Source: Burkholderia pyrrocinia
GTDB taxonomy: Bacteria > Pseudomonadota > Gammaproteobacteria > Burkholderiales > Burkholderiaceae
Direction: 5' to 3'
Assembly (NCBI RefSeq): GCF_022809715.1
Contig: NZ_CP094459.1
Coordinates: forward strand, 868,001 to 932,000
DNA length: 64,000 nucleotides
Numbering within the stretch: the stretch's first letter is position 1; the number at the start of each line of letters is the position of its first letter. The notes beneath the pieces were generated by a model. It saw only the letters and a program-made list of their open reading frames with translations. It did not search any database and was not told where the DNA came from. This document shows positions 57,345-64,000 of the stretch, in pieces. Both the position numbers and the translations under genes were made by a program.

Positions 57345-57419
57345 TGGAGCGGGCGATGGGAATCGAACCCACGTCATCAGCTTGGGAAGCTGAGGTAATG
57401 GCCATTATACGACGCCCGC
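57345..57419 (-). tRNA. tRNA-Gly, anticodon CCC
   Basis: The minus strand folds as a cloverleaf: acceptor GCGGGCG with CGCCCGC, anticodon arm TCAGC-TTCCCAA-GCTGA with anticodon CCC (57384-57386), a T arm with GGTTCGATTCC, and an encoded CCA end at 57345-57347. Anticodon CCC reads GGG glycine codons. Confidence 0.96.
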
Positions 57420-57743
57420 AGAACGCGCAATTCTACAGGGTTTGACGTGAGGATGGCAAGCGGGCGGTTTGGGGTGATGGCAGCGAAACTGGCATGGCTG
57501 GATCGTGGGGCGGTGGCGTCGCCGAGAATGGTCGTCAAAGATCGGCCAAAAACGGTCCGTCGACGCGATTTGCTCGATTGGTTGAATCCGCAAATCTGGG
57601 GCCATTCCGCCCGAGCCAGGGGGCAGCGCGCTTACACCCGAGCCGGTGTCGAAAATAGACGAGTCGGTGTCGGAAGCATACAAGCCCCGGTAGCGCTTCC
57701 GAACTAACGTGACGGATCACTTACCCGATCGTTTGGAGCTGAC
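57420..57743. other. Intergenic region between tRNA-Gly and the cupin gene
   Basis: 324 bp between divergent units. It holds the tRNA promoter (57430-57459) and must contain the promoter of the cupin gene. The short frames, up to 86 codons, have no recognisable sequence. Confidence 0.5.
57430..57459 (-). promoter_or_regulatory. Sigma-70 promoter of tRNA-Gly
   Basis: On the minus strand TTGCCA and TAGAAT are separated by 18 bp, five of six matches for each box. The -10 ends 11 bases before the tRNA 5' end. Confidence 0.6.
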
Positions 57744-58088
57744 ATGTCCGATTTCATCACCGTTTTGCGCGAAACCTGCCCGACTCCGGTCCTTGACGCG
57801 ACCAAGTGGAAGCGCATCGGCGGCGATCCGCACACCGTGAACCTCAACGCTTACGTCTCCAAGGACGGCAGCAAGATCATGGGCACCTGGATCTGCACCC
57901 CGGGCAAGTTCGAGGTGAACTACGAGAAATGGGAGTACTGCCACTTCCTCGACGGCTACTGCATCATCACGCCGGAAGGCGAGGAGTCGGTGCACCTGAA
58001 AGCCGGCGATGTGTTCGTGATTGAACCCGGCATGAAAGGAACCTGGGAAGTGGTGGAGACGGTGCGCAAGTACTTCGTCTTCGCCTGA
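57744..58088 (+). CDS. Small cupin-domain protein (DUF861-type)
   Basis: 114 residues forming a single cupin barrel. YEKWEYCHFLDGYCIITPEG is motif 1 and AGDVFVIEPGMKGTWEV motif 2. The pattern is that of the ureidoglycine-aminohydrolase-like cupin family, but without the usual His set of the enzyme, so function is open. No partner genes adjoin it; a 9-bp perfect hairpin without T-run lies at 58163-58183. Confidence 0.85.
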   Translation: MSDFITVLRETCPTPVLDATKWKRIGGDPHTVNLNAYVSKDGSKIMGTWICTPGKFEVNYEKWEYCHFLDGYCIITPEGEESVHLKAGDVFVIEPGMKGTWEVVETVRKYFVFA

Positions 58089-58523
58089 GCGGGCTTGTAG
58101 ATTCGTCCACGCATATCGTCGTCGCCCGGATACCTTCCCGGTTCGCGGCCTCTGTCATCGCGGCCCTTGCATGTTGCAAGGGCCCATGCACATTAAGAAC
58201 AAGATGACGCACGCAGAACGCGTATGCCGGGCGGTTGCGGGGCGTATCCGGGCCTACACCGTTGTTTCGTCCACAGGATTGCCGGGATAGCGATTCGGGC
58301 CGGTCGAATGGCTGTCGTGCCCGCGGTATCGGTCCGCGGTATCTTCGCCGCGATCAAGGCCGACTTCTCTGCGACCGTACAGCCGCGGCGGCGCGATAGC
58401 CGACACCGGTAACGAACGCCTGCGCCCGGCCGCGCGAGCGCCTATGATGCAGCGGTCTGCTTATCGTTCCGGCCGCACCGCTTGAACCATCGCATGCGCC
58501 GGACGCCCCACCGGAACCCGACC
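58089..58523. other. Intergenic region upstream of the enolase-family gene
   Basis: 435 bp. A perfect 9-bp hairpin at 58163-58183 (GCCCTTGCA, TGT loop) could end the cupin transcript but lacks a T-run. A 62-codon frame at 58224 has no protein character. Nothing else is supported. Confidence 0.4.
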
Positions 58524-59684
58524 ATGCGCATCACTGCCATCCATGAGCAAGCGATCCCCGTCTCCCGTTACGCCGACCCGTCCATTCCATCCGGCGGCTT
58601 GACGACGAGTGTCGTCGCGGTCGTCACCGACGTCGTGCGCGACGGCCGCCCGGTGACAGGATACGGCTACGCATCGGTCGGTCGTTTCGCGCAGGGCGGC
58701 CTGATCCGCGAACGGTTCGCGCCGCGCCTGCTGGCCGCCGCCGACACGCTTGCCGACGAAGCCGGCACCAACCTCGACCCGTTCCACGCATGGCGCGCGA
58801 TGATGGCCGGCGAAAAACCCGGCGGGCACGGCGAACGATGCGTCGCAGTCGGCACGCTCGACATGGCGATCTGGGACGCCGCCGCGAAGATCGCCAACCT
58901 GCCGCTCCATCGCTTTCTCGCCGACCGGCTTGAACGCGTCGCGGCATCACGCGTACGCGTGTACGCGGGCGGCGGGTACCGCTATCCGCATGACGATCTC
59001 GCACGCCTGTCGGACGAGATGCGCCGCATCGCCGATCTCGGCTACACGCATGCGAAGATCAAGATCGGCGGCGCGGATCTCGATCAGGACCGACGACGCA
59101 TCGAAGCCGCCGCTGCCCAACTCGCCGGCAGCTCGCATCTCGCGGTCGACGCGATGAACACGTACGACGCAGCGACCGTGCAAGCGGCCGCGACGATGCT
59201 CGCGCCGTTCGGCCTCTGGTGGTTCGAGGACATCTGCGACCCGCACGATCTGCCGCTCCAAGCAGACCTCGCCGCGCGATACTCACCGCCGATCGCAGCA
59301 GGCGAAGCACTGTTCTCGCTCGCGGAAGCGAAGCTGCTCGACCGCTACGGCGGCCTGCGCAGCGATCGCGACGTGCTGGTGTTCGACCCGGTGCATTGCT
59401 ACGGGCTGCCGGGCTATCTGCAGATCGTCGACCACTTCGTTTCGCGCGGCTGGCGGCGCGACGCGTTCTGGCCGCACGGCGGCCACCTGTTCTCGCTGCA
59501 CGTCGTTGCCGCGCTCGGGCTCGGCGGCGCGGAAGTCAATCCGTTCGCGTTCCATCCGTTCAGCGGACTCGCCGATGGCGAAACCGTCGACGCAGGCTAC
59601 GCACACGTGCCGCAGGCACCCGGCGTCGGCTTCGAGCTGCATGCCGGCGCGCACGACGCGTTTCGCAAGCTATCGTGCCGCTGA
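58524..59684 (+). CDS. Enolase-superfamily dehydratase, D(-)-tartrate dehydratase-like
   Basis: 386 residues from ATG 58524 (MRITAIHEQ); a start at 58482 would add 14 unlikely residues. SVVAVVTDVVRDGRPVTGYG, EKPGGHGERCVAVGTLDMA, the catalytic Lys in HAKIKIGGADLD, metal ligands in HLAVDAMNTY, FEDICDP and GEALFS, and the catalytic His of PHGGHLFSLH all follow the TarD pattern of Bradyrhizobium. It would dehydrate a D-configured hydroxy diacid such as D-tartrate to oxaloacetate. Substrate identity rests on resemblance. It overlaps the end of the LysE stub by 15 bp. Confidence 0.82.
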   Translation: MRITAIHEQAIPVSRYADPSIPSGGLTTSVVAVVTDVVRDGRPVTGYGYASVGRFAQGGLIRERFAPRLLAAADTLADEAGTNLDPFHAWRAMMAGEKPGGHGERCVAVGTLDMAIWDAAAKIANLPLHRFLADRLERVAASRVRVYAGGGYRYPHDDLARLSDEMRRIADLGYTHAKIKIGGADLDQDRRRIEAAAAQLAGSSHLAVDAMNTYDAATVQAAATMLAPFGLWWFEDICDPHDLPLQADLAARYSPPIAAGEALFSLAEAKLLDRYGGLRSDRDVLVFDPVHCYGLPGYLQIVDHFVSRGWRRDAFWPHGGHLFSLHVVAALGLGGAEVNPFAFHPFSGLADGETVDAGYAHVPQAPGVGFELHAGAHDAFRKLSCR

Positions 59685-59864
59685 CGCGTGAAGCGCGTCG
59701 AGCGCGATCAGCAGCGCGTCGCTGCCAGCGCAGACGAGGGCGATGGAGAGCAGATAGGGGCTCGAGATCGAGCGCTTGATGACGAAGGCATCCTTGGGAC
59801 CGACCGACGTGAGCAGGCCGGCGCCAAGCAGCAGGCCTTCGAGGAAGGCAGAGGTGTCGAGCAC
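59670..59864 (-). pseudogene. LysE/ArgO-family exporter, N-terminal stub
   Basis: 64 codons. FLEGLLLGAGLLTSVGPKDAFVIKR is the LysE/ArgO N terminus (quoted in part) with its first membrane helix and the conserved G-P-x-D/N; SIALVCAGSDALLI is the second helix start. The family needs about 200 residues and six helices, but this frame stops inside the end of the enolase-family gene, so it is a truncated remnant. A LysE exporter usually pairs with the divergent LysR gene nearby, but that is an inference. Confidence 0.72.
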
Positions 59865-59965
59865 GAGCGGGCCGACAACCTCTCAAGCTGAACCGGTGAT
59901 GGTTACGATGGGAGCAACGTCAAGGGGCGCCGGGGGAGCGTTGTCAATGCCCCGCGCCGCGCCGG

Positions 59966-60895
59966 TCACGCGCGGCCGGCATCGCCGGCCGCCCACTCCG
60001 GCCGCCGCCCGAGCGTGTCGAACAGCCCGACGATCTCGGCCTTCACCTTCTGCACCGCATTGCTGACGAGCGCCGTATCGTGCCAGCACAGCGACAGGTC
60101 GCGCGCGAACAGCCGGTGCGCGACCGTCGACAGCTTGAGCTTGCGTTCCTCGATCTCGACGTGCGCGGCCGTCCACGGCAGGATCGTCACGCCGAGCTGC
60201 GCCATCACGGCCGCGAACAGCAGCCCGGTCGAGCTCGCCTCGAAGCTGATCTCGTACGACAGCCTGGCCTCGCGCATCGCCCAGTCGACGCGGTTGCGGA
60301 TCGTGTTCGGCGCGCTCGGCAGCACGAGCGGCATCCGCGCGATCGTATCGAGCGGTACGGGATCGTCCGGCACCGGAAACCCGGGCCACGTGATCAGGTA
60401 CAGCGTTTCCGTCAGCAGCCGGTGGATCGCGATGCCGCGCGTGTCGACCGCGTCGACGACGATCGCGAGATCGAGCCGCGCGCGTTCGAGCAGCGTGTCG
60501 AGATCGGCGCTCGGCGCCTCGATCAGCTCCAGCATGATGCCCGGATAGCGGTCGCGCACCGCGCGTGCGAGCGGTATCGCCAGCACGCGCGCGGTGCTCG
60601 ACGGCATGCCGACCGTCACGCGGCCCTGCGGCGTATCGGCGTCGCGGCGCAGCAGCTCGCGCGTGCCGTCGGCCTGGCGCAGCAGTTCGAGCGCATGCTG
60701 GTAAAGCGTTCGGCCGGCTGCGGTCGGCGCGACGCCGCGCACGCTCCGTTCGAGCAGCTGCATCCCGAGATCCCGTTCGAGATTGCGCATCTGCTGGCTC
60801 ACCGCGGGCTGCGCGACATGCAGCGCCTCGCTCGCATGCGTGACGTTGCCGCATTCGACGACTTTCACGAAATAGCGCAACTGCCTCAAGTCCAT
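59966..60895 (-). CDS. LysR-family transcriptional regulator
   Basis: 309 residues from ATG 60895 (MDLRQLRYF). Residues 1-60 are the winged helix-turn-helix (NVTHASEALHVAQPAVSQQMRNLERDLGMQLLER), and the remainder is the ligand-binding domain, like Nac/Cbl or aromatic-acid regulators. It is divergent from the MFS gene with a 170-bp spacer that has a TTCG-N5-CGAA box, so it probably controls the transporter and the genes after it. The inducer is unknown. Confidence 0.93.
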   Translation of the reverse strand: MDLRQLRYFVKVVECGNVTHASEALHVAQPAVSQQMRNLERDLGMQLLERSVRGVAPTAAGRTLYQHALELLRQADGTRELLRRDADTPQGRVTVGMPSSTARVLAIPLARAVRDRYPGIMLELIEAPSADLDTLLERARLDLAIVVDAVDTRGIAIHRLLTETLYLITWPGFPVPDDPVPLDTIARMPLVLPSAPNTIRNRVDWAMREARLSYEISFEASSTGLLFAAVMAQLGVTILPWTAAHVEIEERKLKLSTVAHRLFARDLSLCWHDTALVSNAVQKVKAEIVGLFDTLGRRPEWAAGDAGRA

Positions 60896-60957
60896 CGCCG
60901 CCGTCTCCCGATTCAAGCCATAAGCCAATCCGATCGATCGAGATGAATATCATATTT

Positions 60958-60970
60958 TTCGGCGATCGAA
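60958..60970 (+). promoter_or_regulatory. Candidate LysR box upstream of the MFS gene
   Basis: TTCG-GCGAT-CGAA is a dyad with the T-N11-A spacing of LysR sites. It sits just before a TATACT at 60979-60984 that could be the -10 of the MFS promoter. No good -35 is present, as is usual for activated promoters. Confidence 0.45.
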
Positions 60971-61065
60971 GGTATTTCTATACTCGTCTCACAAAAGAGC
61001 CAGCCTGCCGGCCATCCCGGACCGGACGCGGCAACAGCGCCGGCCCCGCCGGCAAGGAGACGAAG

Positions 61066-62388
61066 ATGTTCAAGGCGATCGACGCGCCGGCGGCCGGCGC
61101 GAAGCCGCGGCGCACGCCGCTCACGCGCGAGCAGGTCAAGGGCTTCTGGGCCGTGTACGCGGGCTGGGTGCTCGACGGCGTGGATTCGGTGATCTACGCG
61201 CTCGTGCTGATTCCCGCACTGACCGAACTGCTGCCGGCATCCGGCATCGCGGCGACGCCCGCGAATCTCGGCATGTACGGCTCGATCCTGTTCGCGCTGT
61301 TCCTGATCGGCTGGGGGCTGTCGTTCGTCTGGGGGCCGCTCGCCGACCGCTTCGGCCGCGTGCGTACGCTCGCCGCGAGCATCCTGATCTATTCGGTGTT
61401 CACCGGCGCGGCCGCGTTCGTGCACGACGTGTGGGCGCTGGCCGCGTGCCGGCTGATCGCCGGGATCGGCGTCGGCGGCGAATGGGCGCTCGCGGGCACC
61501 TACGTCGCCGAGAGCTGGCCGGAGGACCGCCGCAAGATGGGCGCCGGCTACCTGCAGACGGGCTACTACTTCGGCTTCTTCATCGCGGCCTGCCTGAACT
61601 ACACGATCGGTGCGACCTACGGCTGGCGCGCGATGTTCCTGTGCGGGCTCGCTCCCGCGCTGCTCGCGGTGTTCACCGTGATGCGCGTGAAGGAACCGGG
61701 GCAGTGGCGCCGGCACGACGCGCGCGACGGCGACGCGGCCGACGCGCGGCGCGCGCATCCGCTGCGCGAGATTTTCGCGCCGGCATTCCTGCGCCGTACG
61801 CTGACGAGCGCGAGCCTCGTCGGCGTCGCGATCGTCGGGCTGTGGGCCGGCTCGGTCTACGAGGCGAGCGCGGTCAGTACGCTGGCGGCACGCGCGGGCA
61901 TCGATCACATCGGCGCGATGCGGCTTGCATCGGTCGGCGCGGCGATCCTGTCGTGCGCGACGATCGTCGGCTGCCTGGTCGCGCCGTGGCTGTCGGAACG
62001 GCTCGGCCGCCGCGCGGCGCTCGGCGTGTATTTCGCGGGCATGGCCGGTGCGATCGTGTTCGCGTTCGGCTGGGCGTTCTACCAGCCGAACGGGCTCACG
62101 GCGTTCATGGTGTCGCTCGCGTTCCTCGGTTTCTTCGGCGGCAACTTCGCGATTTTCTCGCTGTGGCTGCCCGAGCAGTATCCGACGCGCGTGCGGGCGA
62201 CCGCGTTCGCGTTCAACGCGTCGGTCGGCCGCTTCATCGGCGCGGGCGTGAACTTCCTGCTCGGCGCCGCGATTCACGGCTACGGTTCGCTCGGCGTGCC
62301 GGTCGCATGGACCGCGGCCGTGTTCGTGCTCGGCATCCTGATCCTGCCGTTCGCCGTCGAAACGCGCCATCAGACGCTGCCCGAATGA
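61066..62388 (+). CDS. MFS transporter (organic-acid/sugar:H+ symporter type)
   Basis: 440 residues from ATG 61066, with AAGGAG seven bases upstream. Twelve membrane segments can be read. GWVLDGVDSVIYALVLIPAL in the first helix, GPLADRFGRVRTL between helices 2 and 3, and GIGVGGEWALAGTYVAESWP are hallmarks of the aromatic-acid/NanT-like MFS groups. Inner-membrane uptake; the solute is probably the acid used by the two enzymes downstream. Divergent from the LysR gene. Confidence 0.92.
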   Translation: MFKAIDAPAAGAKPRRTPLTREQVKGFWAVYAGWVLDGVDSVIYALVLIPALTELLPASGIAATPANLGMYGSILFALFLIGWGLSFVWGPLADRFGRVRTLAASILIYSVFTGAAAFVHDVWALAACRLIAGIGVGGEWALAGTYVAESWPEDRRKMGAGYLQTGYYFGFFIAACLNYTIGATYGWRAMFLCGLAPALLAVFTVMRVKEPGQWRRHDARDGDAADARRAHPLREIFAPAFLRRTLTSASLVGVAIVGLWAGSVYEASAVSTLAARAGIDHIGAMRLASVGAAILSCATIVGCLVAPWLSERLGRRAALGVYFAGMAGAIVFAFGWAFYQPNGLTAFMVSLAFLGFFGGNFAIFSLWLPEQYPTRVRATAFAFNASVGRFIGAGVNFLLGAAIHGYGSLGVPVAWTAAVFVLGILILPFAVETRHQTLPE

Positions 62389-62449
62389 GCGGCGCGCCGC
62401 GATCGTTCGGAAACACGCAACATCCCGTCATCAATATCAGGAGTCCGGA

Positions 62450-63673
62450 ATGCAGGCATTACAAGGAATCAGGGTCGTCGATCTGAGTCGCGCGCTGTCG
62501 GGGCCGTTCTGCTCGATGGTGCTCGCCGATCTCGGCGCCGACGTGATCAAGGTCGAGTCGGGGCCGAACGGCGACATGAGCCGCGCGTGGGGGCCGTTCG
62601 ATCGCGGCGTGAGCACCTACTACCTGTCCTGCAACCGCAACAAGCGCGGCGTCTGCGTGGATTTCCGGCAGCCGGCCGGCCTCGACGTCGTGCGGCGGCT
62701 GATCGCGCAGGCCGACGTCGTGATCGAGAATTTCAAGGCCGGCACGATGGACGCGATGGGGCTCGGCTACGCCGCGCTGAGCGCGCGCGATCCGCGGCTC
62801 GTGATGGGCAGCGTCACCGCGTTCGGCCCGCGCGGCCCGTTGCGCGACTGGCCGGGCTTCGACCAGATCGCGCAGGGTTATGCGGGGCTGATGAGTCTTA
62901 CCGGCTTTCCGGACGGCGAGCCGACCCGCACGGGTACCGCGATCGGCGATCTCAGCTCGGGGATGTGGGTCGCGACCGGCGTGATGGCCGCGTTGTTCGA
63001 GCGCGAGCGCACGGGGCGCGGGCAGCATGTCGGCACGTCGCTGCTCGAAAGCCTCGTCGCGCTGCTGAGCGTGCACGGGCAACGCTACCTGAGCCTTGGC
63101 GACGTGCCGCGCCGCACCGGCAATGCGCATGCGGTGATCGCGCCGTATGGCGTGTTCGAGACGGCCGACGGGCCGCTCAACCTCGCGCCGATCACGACCG
63201 ACATGTGGCTGCGGCTGTGCCGGTTGCTGGACCTGCCCGAGCTGCCGAGCGATCCGCGCTTCGCGACCAACGATGCGCGCGTCGAGCACCGCGACGCGCT
63301 GAAAGCGCTGCTCGAAAGCCGGCTGCGCACGCGCGGCAAGCGCGAATGGACGCAGCGTTTCGTCGAGGCCGGGTTGCCGGCCGGGCCGATCAATACGCTC
63401 GACGAAGTGTTCGACGATCCGCAGCTCGCGCACTGCGGGCTGGTCGAGCCGGTCGCGCATCCGACGCTCGGAACGCTGCGCCAGGTCGTCACGCCGCTCG
63501 GCGGGATGGGCGACGATGTGCCGGCGCCGCGCACGCGCCATGCGCCGCCGCTGCTCGGCGAGCATACGGTCGACGTGCTGCGCGAAGCGGGCTACGGCGA
63601 CGATGCGATCGACGCGCTGCTGGCGGAGCGTGCGATCTTCCAGGCGGAAGCGGTGGCGGAGGCCCTGCAATGA
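62450..63673 (+). CDS. CaiB/BaiF (family III) CoA-transferase
   Basis: 407 residues. VVDLSRALSGPFCSMVLADLGADVIKVE is the family start (quoted in part) with the catalytic-site Asp region; FKAGTMDAMGLGY and GNAHAVIAPYGVFETADG follow. These enzymes move CoA between carboxylic acids without a covalent acid adduct of class I type. It is 61 bp after the MFS gene and overlaps the next gene by 4 bp, so it probably activates the imported acid. Confidence 0.93.
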   Translation: MQALQGIRVVDLSRALSGPFCSMVLADLGADVIKVESGPNGDMSRAWGPFDRGVSTYYLSCNRNKRGVCVDFRQPAGLDVVRRLIAQADVVIENFKAGTMDAMGLGYAALSARDPRLVMGSVTAFGPRGPLRDWPGFDQIAQGYAGLMSLTGFPDGEPTRTGTAIGDLSSGMWVATGVMAALFERERTGRGQHVGTSLLESLVALLSVHGQRYLSLGDVPRRTGNAHAVIAPYGVFETADGPLNLAPITTDMWLRLCRLLDLPELPSDPRFATNDARVEHRDALKALLESRLRTRGKREWTQRFVEAGLPAGPINTLDEVFDDPQLAHCGLVEPVAHPTLGTLRQVVTPLGGMGDDVPAPRTRHAPPLLGEHTVDVLREAGYGDDAIDALLAERAIFQAEAVAEALQ

Positions 63674-64000
63674 CCGACACGACGAAACACGAAAGCGCAT
63701 CGCGCGTGACGGTCGACATGATCGGCGAGCGGATCGCGCGCGTGCGGTTCGCGAATCCGGCTCGGCGGCATGCGCTCGACGCACCGTTGCTCGACGCGCT
63801 CGTCGCGCGCCTAGATGCGCTCGCAGCCTTCCGTCCGCCGCCCGTCGTGATCCTGTCGAACGACGGCAGCGGCGACGTGTGGAGCGCGGGACACGACCTG
63901 CGCGAACTGGCCGACGACCGCGATCCGCTCGCATACGGCAAGCCGCTCGAACGGGCGCTGCGGCGCGTGCGGACCTATCCGGGCGCGGTGATCGCGGCGG
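63670..64000 (+). CDS. Enoyl-CoA hydratase/isomerase family, methylmalonyl-CoA decarboxylase-like (partial)
   Basis: 110 codons from ATG 63670 (ATGA overlap with the CoA-transferase stop) to the window end, so the C terminus is missing. IGERIARVRFANPARRHALDA is the crotonase start, and WSAGHDLRELADDRDPLAYGK is the oxyanion region. The GHDLREL...RDPL spacing resembles E. coli ScpB, methylmalonyl-CoA decarboxylase, rather than hydratases. It would follow the CoA-transferase in degrading the imported acid. The full active site cannot be checked. Confidence 0.83.
   Translation, partial: MTDTTKHESASRVTVDMIGERIARVRFANPARRHALDAPLLDALVARLDALAAFRPPPVVILSNDGSGDVWSAGHDLRELADDRDPLAYGKPLERALRRVRTYPGAVIAA

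Noticed and set aside
58224..58412. 62-codon plus-strand frame upstream of the enolase-family gene
   Set aside because: No ribosome site, atypical composition and no similarity to any family I know.

Overview
The window reads as chromosomal DNA of a Burkholderia, most likely of the Burkholderia cepacia complex. GC is high with strong third-position GC bias. The Kdo hydroxylase between waaC and waaA, the large urt-ure nitrogen locus and the wbiG-wbiH-wbiI-like genes all fit that group. Species is not decidable from the sequence alone.

Region 1 (1-23.1 kb) is most of an O-antigen (LPS) locus. It holds the tail of a rhamnosyltransferase-like gene, an ABC exporter (Wzm/Wzt), a run of large multi-domain glycosyltransferases, manC, and a coiled-coil methyltransferase. 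An opposite-strand module follows: an acyltransferase plus gmd and rmd, which with manC would make GDP-D-rhamnose. An IS3-type scar lies beside that module. The region ends with a GT2 gene, an epimerase, a WecA/WbpL-type initiating transferase and a WbpM-type dehydratase, followed by a strong terminator.

Region 2 (23.3-34.3 kb) starts with a tandem duplication. Each unit carries an S53 (sedolisin) protease lipoprotein ending in mannose-binding (B-lectin) repeats, paired with a convergent WecA-like transferase gene. In the first unit the transferase has collapsed to a pseudogene through a 627-bp deletion between 11-bp direct repeats. galE, a GT4, a GT2 and a Wzx-type flippase follow on the minus strand.

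Region 3 (34.5-39.4 kb) is phosphomannomutase and the LPS inner-core set waaC-kdoO-waaA. Region 4 (39.4-51.3 kb) is a minus-strand urea uptake and hydrolysis locus, urtABCDE-ureDABCEFG. Two sigma-54 promoters with NtrC-like dyads can be read, one before urtA and one in the ureD-ureA gap. Together these genes import urea, split it to ammonia, and would be switched on by nitrogen limitation.

Region 5 (51.3-57.4 kb) is housekeeping: rhodanese, isoaspartate methyltransferase, hemN, a cysteine-cluster protein, a DUF1439 lipoprotein, uppP, trmB and tRNA-Gly(CCC). Region 6 (57.4-64 kb) is accessory metabolism: a small cupin, a tartrate-dehydratase-like enolase, a LysE stub, and a LysR-controlled set of MFS importer, CoA-transferase and a methylmalonyl-CoA-decarboxylase-like protein that runs off the window end.
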